The notes under the pieces were generated by a model. That model had not been told where the DNA came from. It saw nothing but the letters and a program-made list of their open reading frames with translations, and searched no databases. Position numbers and translations under genes: made by a program. A DNA stretch of 64,000 bases, from positions 2,269,001 through 2,333,000 of the forward strand of contig NZ_CP107558.1 of the NCBI RefSeq assembly GCF_026427715.1, read 5' to 3'. Position 1 is the first letter of the stretch, and each line of letters begins with the position of its first letter. This DNA comes from Methylocystis sp. MJC1. GTDB taxonomy: Bacteria > Pseudomonadota > Alphaproteobacteria > Rhizobiales > Beijerinckiaceae. Below are positions 56,277 through 64,000 of the stretch, one piece after another.

Positions 56277-57686
56277 TCATTTCAAATGAAACCACATGCT
56301 CGCGATCGTCAAAAAGGCGCCATAGCCGACGACATCGGTAATCGTCGTGACGAACGGCCCCGAGGACACCGCCGGGTCGAATTTGAACCGGTTGAACAGA
56401 AGCGGCACGGCGATGCCGCCAAAGGCGCCCGCCACCAAATTTGTAAACATCGCCAAAGCCATAACTGGCCACAGTCCGACATTCTGGAACCAGTTGGCGG
56501 CGACAAGGCCTGTCACGAGGCCGAAAGCCGCGCCATTCACCGCGCCGATCGCCAATTCGCGGAAGATGATCTTCATGGCGTTGGCGCGGTTCAATTCACG
56601 GGTGGCCAGCGCGCGGACGGCGACGGTCATGGTCTGAGTCGCCGAATTGCCCCCCTGCCCTGCGATGATCGGCCCGAGCACCGCCAGAGCCACCATCTGC
56701 TCGAGTTGCGACTGGAAGGTCTTGAGCACGCTGGAGGTGATGAAAGCCGTCAGCAGATTGATGAAGAGCCAGGTGAAGCGGCTTTTGGCAATCCACCAGA
56801 AATCGTCGGTCAGCTCTTCTTCCGGATTCACGCCGCCGAGCGCCTTGATCTCTTCCGAGGCCTGCTCCTGAATGACGTCGACGATGTCGTCGATGGTGAG
56901 CGCGCCGACGAGGCGCTCGCTTTCGTCGACGACCGGAACCGACACCAGATTGTAGCGCTCGAATAGACGCGCGGCCTCGCTTCCGTCCTCGGTCGCCTTC
57001 ACGCGGCGCCGGTCGGCCTGCATGATCTCGTCGAGCCGCGCGCCTGGTTTCGCGCGCACAAGGGCGTCGAGAAAAACAGTGCCGAGCAGGTGATAGCCGG
57101 GGTCGACGACGAAGACCTCGAAGAAATTGTCCGGCAACTCGTCGCCGTCCGTCTCGCGGAAGAAATCGAGCACGCGGCCCGCCGTCCAAAAGGGCGGCAC
57201 GGCGATCAGCGTCGTCTGCATCAGACGGCCGGCGGAGCCTTCCGGATAATCGAGCGAGCGGCGGAGCACGATACGCTCCTGCGCCGGCAGAGCTTCGAGA
57301 ACCTCCGCCTGCTCCGCGGGCTCGAGCGTCTCGAGAATGGCGACGGCGTCGTCGCTTTCGAGCTCGCGCATGCCCTCGACCAGGGTCTCGACCGGCAGCT
57401 CTTCGAGAATATCTTCGCGGGTGGCTTCACCCACTTCCATGAGCGCGGTAAAATCGAAATCTGCGCCCATCAGCTCGACGAGGCGCGGTCGCGCCTCGTG
57501 GCTCAAAAGCTCGAGCAGCGCGCCGAGATCCGCCTCGTGAAGATCGCCGACGAGTTCATGAACCTTGACCGAGTCGCCGAGCGCCACGGCGGCCTCCACC
57601 TCGAAGACGAAATCGGGGTCCGGCCCAGTGTTTTCTTTGCGGAAACCCTCGGCGCCCGCCGCCGTTTCTTCATGATCGAGTGGCAT
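56277..57686 (-). CDS. mgtE: Magnesium transporter MgtE
   Basis: A Mg2+ channel of the inner membrane. The 469 residues show the N domain (LEELPVETLVEGMRELESDD, AILETLEPAEQAEVLEALPA), paired CBS domains (FFEVFVVDPGYHLLGTVFLD; NLVSVPVVDESERLVGALTI with DDIVDVIQEQASEEI) and five C-terminal membrane helices including ALAVLGPIIAGQGGNSATQT and SSGPFVTTITDVVGYGAFL. Length and order are normal. No upstream riboswitch-like structure is obvious. Confidence 0.96.
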   Translation of the reverse strand: MPLDHEETAAGAEGFRKENTGPDPDFVFEVEAAVALGDSVKVHELVGDLHEADLGALLELLSHEARPRLVELMGADFDFTALMEVGEATREDILEELPVETLVEGMRELESDDAVAILETLEPAEQAEVLEALPAQERIVLRRSLDYPEGSAGRLMQTTLIAVPPFWTAGRVLDFFRETDGDELPDNFFEVFVVDPGYHLLGTVFLDALVRAKPGARLDEIMQADRRRVKATEDGSEAARLFERYNLVSVPVVDESERLVGALTIDDIVDVIQEQASEEIKALGGVNPEEELTDDFWWIAKSRFTWLFINLLTAFITSSVLKTFQSQLEQMVALAVLGPIIAGQGGNSATQTMTVAVRALATRELNRANAMKIIFRELAIGAVNGAAFGLVTGLVAANWFQNVGLWPVMALAMFTNLVAGAFGGIAVPLLFNRFKFDPAVSSGPFVTTITDVVGYGAFLTIASMWFHLK

Positions 57687-57756
57687 GCCGCTTCCCGCTA
57701 CTAGGCTTCAGGCTCCTTAACCCGCGCTGGCGCGGAAGCAAACCGGCAAAACAGAA

Positions 57757-58632
57757 ATGAACAAACTTTCGAGCCTCACCCTCTGCGCCGTCCTGATCCT
57801 TGGCGTGACAGCCGCCGCGGCCCGCGACTGCGGGCCTGACGCGCTCGGCGTGTCGCGCACCATCACCATAGGCCCGAAGGGAACCGCCGTCGGATTGCAA
57901 AGCTATCCGCGCACCCTCGATCTTCGCGAACATGAGGTCGTCCTCACCTTCGACGACGGGCCGGCCGAGCCGACCGCGCGCGTGCTCGATGCGCTCGCAA
58001 AGGAATGCGCGCTGGCGACATTCTTCATCGTCGGCCGCAACGCAGAAGAAACGCCGGCGTTGGTGCGGCGCGAGGCGGCCGAAGGGCACAGCGTCGGCTA
58101 CCACTCCTATAGTCATCCCGCCAATACGCTGCGGCTGATGTACGACGAGACGGCGAAGGCCGATATCGAGAAGGGCGTTGCCGCGGTCGAAAAAGCGTCG
58201 GGTGGCAAGTCCGCGCCCTTCTTCCGCTTTCCGGGCTTCGCCGATACGCCGGAGCTCGTTGCTTATCTGGAGGGCAAGGGCTTCACCATTTTCGGCTCGG
58301 ACTTATGGGCCTCCGACTGGTCGCCAATGACGCCGAAGGCCGAACTCGATCTGGTGATGTCGCGGCTGGAAAAGGCGGGCAAGGGAATCGTGCTCTTCCA
58401 CGACTCCAAGGCGCAGACGGCGGCGATGCTGCCCGACTTCCTGCGCGAGCTGAAAAGCCGGGGCTATAAGCTCGTCCATATCGTCCCCGGCGAGGGCGAA
58501 ACGCCCGTCGTCCAGGCGGGAGGGGATTGGACGTCGACCACCGAGCCGATCATCGCCAAGACGCTCGCCGGCAAGGTGAAAGGCGCCGCCGGGGGAGAAG
58601 GCCACGGCCACTCCCACGGCGGCGATAAGTAA
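57757..58632 (+). CDS. Secreted polysaccharide deacetylase family protein
   Basis: A CE4-type deacetylase of 291 residues with a signal peptide (LSSLTLCAVLILGVTAAAA). The NodB-like motifs are visible: VVLTFDDGPAEPTARVLDAL (metal and catalytic Asp), VGYHSYSHPANTL (metal His pair), FFRFPGFADTPE and KGIVLFHDSKAQTAAML. It ends in a His/Gly-rich tail (GGEGHGHSHGGDK). Substrate could be peptidoglycan or another N-acetylated glycan. Its stop abuts that of the convergent gene. Confidence 0.9.
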   Translation: MNKLSSLTLCAVLILGVTAAAARDCGPDALGVSRTITIGPKGTAVGLQSYPRTLDLREHEVVLTFDDGPAEPTARVLDALAKECALATFFIVGRNAEETPALVRREAAEGHSVGYHSYSHPANTLRLMYDETAKADIEKGVAAVEKASGGKSAPFFRFPGFADTPELVAYLEGKGFTIFGSDLWASDWSPMTPKAELDLVMSRLEKAGKGIVLFHDSKAQTAAMLPDFLRELKSRGYKLVHIVPGEGETPVVQAGGDWTSTTEPIIAKTLAGKVKGAAGGEGHGHSHGGDK

Positions 58633-59574
58633 TCAGCCGTTCTCGCAGGCGTAGAAGCCCTTGGCGCCCCAGCAGGCGCCCGTCTTGTAGACTTGGCCGA
58701 GCTGGCGGCCGCCCAGCGTCGCCGTCCAAACGCGTCCGTGCTTGTGGGCGATTTCGAGCGGCTTGCCCGGCAGGTCGAAGGTCACGGCCTCGGCCGTATG
58801 ATGCACCTTGCAGGTTCCGCTGTTCTGCACGCGGCCGGCGAGCTTGAGATAGCATTTCGCCATTCGCGCATCATCGGCCGCCTCCGGCGCTTCGGCCTGC
58901 CTCGCAGGCGCAGCAGGCTCAGCCTTCGCCTCCGGGGCCGGCGCCGGCGCGGCGGGGAGCTGAGCGACATTGGCGCGCTGGGGCGGCGGCGTGACCTCCT
59001 GATTTTCGTCGCCCTGCACGGCGGCGAGCTTCTCCCGCATAGCGGCTGGCGGCGGCGCCAAAGGCTGCGGCGCAGGCGTCGGCGCGGCCGCAGTGTCGGT
59101 CATGGGGCGGGCATCGAGGAAAGGATCGAGGGCCGACGCCTTGGGCGCCGCGGAAGCTGCGGGCTTCGGTGCCTCGACGGGCGCCACCACCTCGCTTACA
59201 ACGCGATTCGCGTGCGTTGGCTTCGCCTCGCTCTCCTGCTCGACCGGCGCCACGACGGCGGCCGTCGCCTTGTGCGCGACAATCTCAGGCTGGGTCTCAG
59301 CCGTTCCGCCGAGCGGCGCGCCCGGGCCAAAGAGCGCCGTGCTCATGATCGCCGCCGCGCCGCCGACAATCGTAAAGGCGAGAACAAGATGGATGACGCC
59401 TTCGACGCGGTCGTAGGAAAGCCCCCAGAGCGGCGAGCGATAGGCGTCGCGTTTCGGCGGCGCCGTCCGCGCGCGGGACAGAAAGGCGGGAACGCCGGAC
59501 GCGCGCGCGATGGGGCGCTTGGCTTCCGGCTCGACATTGCCGTCACGACGGCGGTTTTCTGAAAAGACGCTCAT
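58633..59574 (-). CDS. Membrane-anchored Pro/Ala-rich protein of unknown function
   Basis: Not recognised. The 313-residue protein has a basic cytoplasmic N-terminus (about 55 residues), one membrane segment (GVIHLVLAFTIVGGAAAIMS, about residues 58-80), a long Pro/Ala/Glu-rich linker (about 85-225) and a C-terminal globular part with four Cys (MAKCYLKLAGRVQNSGTCKV; YKTGACWGAKGFYACENG) that may be disulfide-linked in the periplasm. GGAGAG precedes the ATG at 59574. Convergent to the deacetylase with no gap. Confidence 0.75.
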   Translation of the reverse strand: MSVFSENRRRDGNVEPEAKRPIARASGVPAFLSRARTAPPKRDAYRSPLWGLSYDRVEGVIHLVLAFTIVGGAAAIMSTALFGPGAPLGGTAETQPEIVAHKATAAVVAPVEQESEAKPTHANRVVSEVVAPVEAPKPAASAAPKASALDPFLDARPMTDTAAAPTPAPQPLAPPPAAMREKLAAVQGDENQEVTPPPQRANVAQLPAAPAPAPEAKAEPAAPARQAEAPEAADDARMAKCYLKLAGRVQNSGTCKVHHTAEAVTFDLPGKPLEIAHKHGRVWTATLGGRQLGQVYKTGACWGAKGFYACENG

Positions 59575-59896
59575 GTTACTCTCTCCGGGCACGAGGATCG
59601 AGAGAGGGCGCGCCGCGCTTCCCGAGCGGCCTTGACGCGCCAAGTCTCACGAATCCGATCTGCCGGGATTCTTTCCCCGACGGTTTTTCCCAGCCCAACC
59701 AGCGCGGGCAGCCATGCATGGCCCTGTATCTGCGCCAGTTTCAGGCGCATCTTGCGAAGGAAAATGTGGCTGATCTTTGCCCTAGCCGGAACTTCCGCTT
59801 TTGGACTGCCGCCGGCGCCTAAAAGAGGCGCCCATGAGGATAATCAATAAGTTGGCGTCGCGGATCGAAATCCTTCCATCCGCGACGCGGAAATGA
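59575..59896. other. Intergenic region between the anchored protein gene and modA
   Basis: No supported gene. A 28-codon plus-strand frame from about 59766 starting WLIFALAG is preceded by AAGGAAA, but evidence is too thin. It contains the hairpin described next. Confidence 0.5.
59855..59888 (-). terminator. Stem-loop just downstream of modA
   Basis: A perfect 11-base stem GCGTCGCGGAT / ATCCGCGACGC with a 12-base loop, 8 bases after the modA stop. No T-run follows on the minus strand, so it may be a 3' stabilising structure or a Rho-type end rather than a classic terminator. Confidence 0.6.
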
Positions 59897-60703
59897 TCAA
59901 TGGGAAACGCTGAACCCCTGCTCGGCGAAGATCGCCTTGCCAGCTTTGCTCAGAAGGAATGAGAGCAGCTTCGTCGATCCCTCGCCTTGCGCCGCCGACG
60001 TGAGCGCGATCGGATAAACGATCGGCGGGTGAGAGCTCGACGGGAAGGTCGCGACGACCTTCACCTTCGGTTCCGACTTCGCATCCGTGAGATAGACGAT
60101 CCCAAGCGGCGCTTCTTCGCGCGAAACGAACATGAGCGCCGCGCGCACATTGTCGGTGAAGGCGAAATTTGGCTCGGCGACCGACCACAGCCCCAGCTTC
60201 TCCAACGCCGCCTTCGCATATTTGCCGACCGGGACGGAGGCCGGGTCGCCGGTCGCGATCTTGCCGGAGCCGATCGCCTGCGCAAAGGCGTCCTTCGTAA
60301 AGGCGAGCTTCTCCAGCTTCGAGGATTTCGGCGCGATCACGACAAGCACGTTGCCGAGGAAATCCGCGCGCGTGTCGGGGCGGATCAGATTTTTGCCCGC
60401 GAGATAGTCCATTGACGCCGTATCGGCCGAGACGAACACATCCGCCGGCGCGCCCGATTCGATCTGCTTGGCGAGCGCCATCGAGCCGGCATAGCTGATT
60501 TTCAGTTCGATCCCGCTTTTCGCCTTGAAGGCTGTCGCCGCCGCGTCCAGCGCGTTTTTGAGGCTCGCCGCAGCGAACACCGTGACAGTCGGCGCGCTCG
60601 TCTGGCCATTGGGGGGCGTCGAAGCGAGAGGGGCTTCCGCGAGAACCGGCGCGGCGACGAGCGCGAAGGCCAGCGCGAAGGCGACGCCAAACAATTTGAT
60701 CAT
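59897..60703 (-). CDS. modA: Molybdate ABC transporter substrate-binding protein
   Basis: A periplasmic molybdate- or tungstate-binding protein. The 268 residues open with a signal peptide (IKLFGVAFALAFALVAAPVL, cleavage near AEA) and then VTVFAAASLKNALDAAATAF, SYAGSMALAKQIESGAPADV, FVSADTASMDYL and SREEAPLGIVYLTDA, the ModA layout. GAGG precedes the ATG at 60703; the upstream in-frame TTG is less likely. modB and modC are not next to it, so the permease must be elsewhere or the gene is solitary. Confidence 0.93.
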   Translation of the reverse strand: MIKLFGVAFALAFALVAAPVLAEAPLASTPPNGQTSAPTVTVFAAASLKNALDAAATAFKAKSGIELKISYAGSMALAKQIESGAPADVFVSADTASMDYLAGKNLIRPDTRADFLGNVLVVIAPKSSKLEKLAFTKDAFAQAIGSGKIATGDPASVPVGKYAKAALEKLGLWSVAEPNFAFTDNVRAALMFVSREEAPLGIVYLTDAKSEPKVKVVATFPSSSHPPIVYPIALTSAAQGEGSTKLLSFLLSKAGKAIFAEQGFSVSH

Positions 60704-61081
60704 GGACAATCCTCAAAGACGCGCGGCGGCCGCAGAACTGCGGCGCCAATATGTGATTTTAGGAGTAGTTTAATGCCGAGCTGGAGTCATGCGCATATTT
60801 TCCGCAAATAACGCCTAACTTCACACCAAAATGCACCGACCGCAGCAGTACCTACGGAATCACGCTCCCACGCGCACGCCGCATCGGTTTGCTGTCATTC
60901 CCGACGATCACTTCAGCGACAGATCTGGAATCCAGTGCAAAACCAACGCTTTTGTGGCTCTGGATTCCTGGTCGGGCCATTGGCCCGCCGGGAATGACCC
61001 AGTCGTGATGCGAGCTATTCAAAGGGAAGTGGAATGAGAGTTCGTCGGAGCGGAAAGGACCAATGCCCGCTCCCGTCGCTG
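60704..61081. other. Intergenic region between modA and the VOC gene
   Basis: Holds the palindrome GCCGCAG-AA-CTGCGGC near 60728-60743 and a family A repeat; no gene or ModE-type site was recognised. Confidence 0.6.
60893..61038. repeat. Dispersed palindromic repeat, family A
   Basis: CTGTCATTCCCGACGATCAC, CAGTGCAAAACCAACGCTTT, GTCGGGCCATTGGCCCGCC, GGGAATGACC and GAGCTATTCAAAGGGAAGTG match the copy at 54526-54690 in order, including the right outer block, with scattered substitutions. Confidence 0.88.
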
Positions 61082-61504
61082 CTAAACTCCGAAGGTCACG
61101 AGACCACCCTCGTCAATTCGCCAGACGGGGTTCCATGCGATTTCCCAAGCATGATCGTCGGGATCAGCGACGTAGCCGCGAAAACCGCCATGAGGAGGCT
61201 CGTCCGCAGGACGGATGATCAAACCGCCAGCCTCTGCAAGCCTATTCATCAAGGGAACGACATCCTCTTTCGCCGATACGTTGTGGGCCAGAGAGAAAGC
61301 GCCAGGTTGCAGCAAACCGGTGCGATTCATATCGGCTTCCAAGGCGGCCTTCAGGAAGGTCCCCAAAACGAAGCCGTTCATTTGATAAAAGATGATCGCC
61401 TCGTTCTCGAAAACCGGCGACCATCCGAAGCCATCCACGTAAAACCGCCGCGATTGATCGAGATCGACGACGCCAAGGGTAATGACGGAAATTTGCTGTT
61501 GCAC
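61082..61504 (-). CDS. VOC-family (glyoxalase/bleomycin-resistance-like) protein
   Basis: A small metal-dependent fold protein of 140 residues. ISVITLGVVDLDQSRRFYVD and GFGWSP begin the first beta-alpha module and FRGYVADPDDHAWEIAWNP the second, with the C-terminal Glu that usually binds metal. The activity (isomerase, dioxygenase or resistance) cannot be told. A repeat lies downstream; no operon partner. Confidence 0.88.
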   Translation of the reverse strand: MQQQISVITLGVVDLDQSRRFYVDGFGWSPVFENEAIIFYQMNGFVLGTFLKAALEADMNRTGLLQPGAFSLAHNVSAKEDVVPLMNRLAEAGGLIIRPADEPPHGGFRGYVADPDDHAWEIAWNPVWRIDEGGLVTFGV

Positions 61505-61782
61505 CCTACGACCTCCTATTCGCCGACGCGCGATTGCGTCGGGCGTTAAAGGTCAGGGGACTCATCGCAGCCGCGAAGGTCAGGACCCGTTTCCGGGGAT
61601 CGGGCTAACCGCACCGATCTCTCCTTTTTAGACATTGGGGGATTAGCAGCGCTTTGCCTGCCATTCAACGCCTTCGCGGGCGGAAGCAGATATGCTTGCG
61701 CTCGAAGAGTTGGCGCTGCTCGCCAACGACGTCAGCCCAGCTTTGGAAAGTCCGCGGTTCAAGGGATGCCCGCCAGATAATT

Positions 61783-61867
61783 TGGTGCGGTCGAGAGGAC
61801 TCGAACCTCCACTGGTTGCCCAACTAGCACCTCAAGCTAGCGCGTCTACCAATTCCGCCACGACCGC
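61783..61867 (-). tRNA. tRNA-Leu (anticodon GAG)
   Basis: The minus strand reads a seven-base acceptor GCGGTCG paired with CGACCGC, a D-arm with TGGCGGAATTGGTAGACGCG, an anticodon stem CTAGC/GCTAG with loop TTGAGGT (anticodon GAG), a long variable arm (TGGGCAACCA) typical of class II tRNAs, and GGTTCGAGTCC in the T-arm. CCA is encoded. 85 bases in all. Confidence 0.95.
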
Positions 61868-62187
61868 ACGGGGCGCTTCGACTTGTGCTGCGAAGCGCCG
61901 GCGCGCAGCCTCTAACAAATCGACCGGGCGATGACAAGGGCGGCGCCATAATTTTGCAATCAACCGAGCGCCGACGGTGGAAAAGTCGCGACCACCCAGG
62001 GGAAAACCCGCTGTCGGGCTGCATCTGAAAAGAGCGGCCAGGCGCCGATGCGGGGGCTTAAGGAGCGCGTTGAAGCCTCTCGCCCCCGGCATGCAGATTC
62101 GGGGCGCCCTCGCCTGGGTCGAGATGCCGCATAATCTTTCAGAAATGCAGGGGCCTGAGTGATTTGACAAGAGCGCGGCTATAGCCG
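61868..62187. other. Intergenic region between tRNA-Leu and the desaturase
   Basis: About 320 bases with only short shadow frames. It must contain promoters for both the divergent tRNA gene and the desaturase, but I see no confident match. Confidence 0.5.
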
Positions 62188-63345
62188 ATGGGTTTCCCGG
62201 CGGCAAAAAAACAAGAACGAAATGGCGCGTCGCGCGCCCCCGGGGAAGAAAAATTGAACGACACGATCGCTACTTTAGACGGTAGCCTGGAAACAGGCGG
62301 GCCGGACGGGCGGGCTCTTGCCCAGCGCATGGCGGCGCTCAAAAACGAGGCGCGCGAAAAGGGCTACTTCAACGTCCCGCTCTGGGAGCAGGCGCTTCGC
62401 TGCGTCGAGCTTGTCGGCGTGCCGACGCTGGCCTTCGCTTTGCTCGCGAAAGGCGGCCTTGCGGCGGCGGCCGGCGCCCTGCTGCTCGGGGTCCATTATC
62501 CGCGCACGGCCTACCTCGGCCATGACGTCGCCCATAACCAATGGGGACCGCGCGAAGAGCCGAAAGCCCGCGTCATGCTCTCGGCGGCGGCGCTGTTCCA
62601 AGGCTTCGGCGCCTCCTGGTGGGTGGAAAAGCACGAGCTGCATCACTCCTTCCCCAACGGCTGCAAGATGAACGCCGATGGCGTGCTGACGCCGATCGAC
62701 GGCGACATCGATTCGGCGCCCTGGATCGTCTGGGACAAGCTCCTCGTCGAGCACAACGACACGGCTCAGATGTCCGGCTTTTCGAGGTTTCTCGCCCCCT
62801 TCCTGCGGCGGTTCCAGGTCGCCCTCTTCTTCCCGCTGCTCATGCTCGCCCGCTTCAACTGGAGCTGGCAGAGCATCGCGACGGCGGCGCGCAAAGAGAA
62901 GACGCTCGAGACGGCGCTTTGCGTGGCGCATTGGGTTCTGGGCCTCACGCTCGCGGGCTTTCTGACGCCGGGCCCCGCCTGGACAGGTTGGGCCTGGTTC
63001 GTCAGCGCGCAGCTTCTCGGCGGCTTCATCCTCGCCTTCGTCTTCGTCCTCAATCACACGGGGATGGAAGTCTATGACGCGTCGAAGGCGAAGGGCTTCT
63101 ACGACCGTCAGGCGCGCTCGACCCGCAATACGCCGAGCTCGACCTTCCTGGACTGGCTCACCGGCGGCCTCAACAGCCAGATCGAGCACCATATGTTCCC
63201 GACCATGGCGCGGCGCAATTTGAGCAAGATGCGCGATGCGACCCGCAAGGCCATGCAGGAATGCGGCTATGTCTATGACGAACTCAACAACCGCGAGGCC
63301 ATGCACGCGGTTCTGACGACCTTGGACGAAGCCGCTCGAGCTTAA
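62188..63345 (+). CDS. Membrane fatty acid desaturase
   Basis: An O2-dependent di-iron desaturase acting on acyl chains in the membrane. The 385 residues contain the three His boxes: AYLGHDVAHNQWG, EKHELHHSFPNG and NSQIEHHMFPTMARRN, the last with the Q-x-x-H-H form typical of front-end/delta-6-like enzymes, though no cytochrome b5 domain is fused. Three to four hydrophobic stretches fit the membrane topology. Start 62188 is an ATG with a weak site; a TTG at about 62253, preceded by GGGGAAG, is an alternative that would remove 22 residues. Confidence 0.9.
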   Translation: MGFPAAKKQERNGASRAPGEEKLNDTIATLDGSLETGGPDGRALAQRMAALKNEAREKGYFNVPLWEQALRCVELVGVPTLAFALLAKGGLAAAAGALLLGVHYPRTAYLGHDVAHNQWGPREEPKARVMLSAAALFQGFGASWWVEKHELHHSFPNGCKMNADGVLTPIDGDIDSAPWIVWDKLLVEHNDTAQMSGFSRFLAPFLRRFQVALFFPLLMLARFNWSWQSIATAARKEKTLETALCVAHWVLGLTLAGFLTPGPAWTGWAWFVSAQLLGGFILAFVFVLNHTGMEVYDASKAKGFYDRQARSTRNTPSSTFLDWLTGGLNSQIEHHMFPTMARRNLSKMRDATRKAMQECGYVYDELNNREAMHAVLTTLDEAARA

Positions 63346-63418
63346 AACAATCCGGGAGGCTGATCCCGCTTTCAGCCTCCCTATACCGCCGGGCTTAAGG
63401 CCCGCAGTGGCTTAAATG

Positions 63419-63496
63419 CTAGATTGGAAGAAGGGCGGCCATAGCGCCAATCGTAATAAAGCCCGCCAAGGCGACCATTATTGTGATTCTATCCAT
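63419..63496 (-). CDS. Candidate 25-residue membrane peptide
   Basis: DRITIMVALAGFITIGAMAA then LLPI: a single hydrophobic helix. GGGGAGGG lies four bases before the ATG, unusually strong for this window. A 64-residue frame runs through it but has no such signal at its start. Too short to judge by codon use. It faces the desaturase gene, about 75 bases from its stop. Confidence 0.35.
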   Translation of the reverse strand: MDRITIMVALAGFITIGAMAALLPI

Positions 63497-63765
63497 CGGA
63501 CCCTCCCCTGCTCGGGCCCAATTGGGCGTGAGCAGATCGTTAACGCGGGAGTTTCCTTTTGGTTGCATTTTGTAACGCAGCAAAATGCGCCTGAATTCTT
63601 CGCAAATGCACAATCGAGCTAACGCAGCCGGCGTCGAGCCGAAAAAATACTGTTCAAATATTATCAGACTGTGTTTTACAGTCGCCGCCGCGAGAGAAGT
63701 CTCCCTTCCGCCTTGATCCTGCCCGCCAACTTAGCAAAAGATAGCTGCACTCACCCAATCTGGTC

Positions 63766-64000
63766 ATGGCGATGGCGACGCACTACGAAGTTCTTGGCGT
63801 CAAAGAGGACGCGACGAGGCGCGAGATCAACGCGGCCTACCGCCGCCTCGTCAAACAGCATCATCCGGACAAAGGCGGCGACCCCGCTAAGTTTCAACGC
63901 GTCACGCAAGCCTATAATGCGCTCAAAAGCCTGCCCGAGCGGGAGGCTTATGACTTCGAGCACAAATTCGGCAGCTTCCTCGACGAGACCGCCAACAAGC
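63766..64000 (+). CDS. J-domain (DnaJ-like) protein, 3'-truncated by the window edge
   Basis: The visible 78 codons encode an N-terminal J-domain: THYEVLGVKEDATRREINAA, YRRLVKQHHPDKGGDP with the HPD motif that stimulates DnaK ATPase, and FQRVTQAYNALKSLPEREAY. The rest is outside the window, so the class of co-chaperone (DnaJ, CbpA or a short J-protein) is open. Start 63766 or the second ATG at 63772. Confidence 0.92.
   Translation, partial: MAMATHYEVLGVKEDATRREINAAYRRLVKQHHPDKGGDPAKFQRVTQAYNALKSLPEREAYDFEHKFGSFLDETANK

Noticed and set aside
59766..59850. A 28-residue hydrophobic peptide on the plus strand
   Set aside because: The purine run is only about three bases from the ATG and the second half is not protein-like; evidence too weak to list as a gene.
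60704..60790. A ModE-type operator upstream of modA
   Set aside because: Only a short GCCGCAG-AA-CTGCGGC palindrome is present, unlike ModE sites.
1..64000. CRISPR arrays or prophage
   Set aside because: No regularly spaced direct repeats and no phage structural genes were seen; repeats are dispersed palindromes.

Overview
This window is high-GC chromosomal DNA from an alphaproteobacterium, most likely of the order Hyphomicrobiales (Rhizobiales). The evidence is a single-operon alphaproteobacterial complex I cluster that runs into birA and ribonuclease J, an AddAB pair of the alphaproteobacterial type, a DivL-type histidine-kinase homologue with Tyr in place of the H-box His, a TsaE-kinase fusion next to a MurU-like enzyme, and two promoters matching the sigma-EcfG consensus. 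Nothing here fixes the genus.

Layout. 1-5 kb: end of efp, a dcm-vsr mismatch-repair/methylation pair, a PfkB sugar kinase and a divergent metallophosphoesterase. 5-22 kb (minus strand): nuoABCDEFGHIJKLMN, birA and rnj, an almost gap-free respiratory operon interrupted only by a palindromic repeat between nuoC and nuoB. 22-28.8 kb: ATP12 chaperone, RluA-type pseudouridine synthase, a globin-coupled diguanylate cyclase, a PPOX flavoprotein and an SSF-like membrane protein. 29-32.4 kb: rpsO and pnp, each followed by a clear terminator, then a small secreted protein. 32.5-36.1 kb: an AI-2E-family permease gene split by a complete IS66-family element with 8-bp target duplication. 36.3-47.6 kb (minus strand): divL, tsaE-amgK fusion, murU-like, addB, addA, apparently one tightly packed operon; ahcY lies just upstream. 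49.5-53 kb: a HisKA_2/HWE sensor kinase and a 70-residue NepR-like protein, each preceded by a perfect sigma-EcfG-type promoter, and a chemoreceptor. 53-64 kb: TerB, SDR, rpmF, GH25 lysozyme lipoprotein, MgtE, polysaccharide deacetylase, an anchored unknown protein, ModA, a VOC protein, tRNA-Leu(GAG), a fatty acid desaturase, a possible 25-residue membrane peptide and the start of a J-domain protein.

The intergenic spaces hold several dispersed palindromic repeat families. One copy lies in frame inside the dcm gene. The most interesting parts are the apparent general-stress-response module at 49.5-50.9 kb, the DivL-type kinase with Tyr in place of the phospho-accepting His, the cleanly reconstructable IS66 insertion, and the repeat that became protein-coding.
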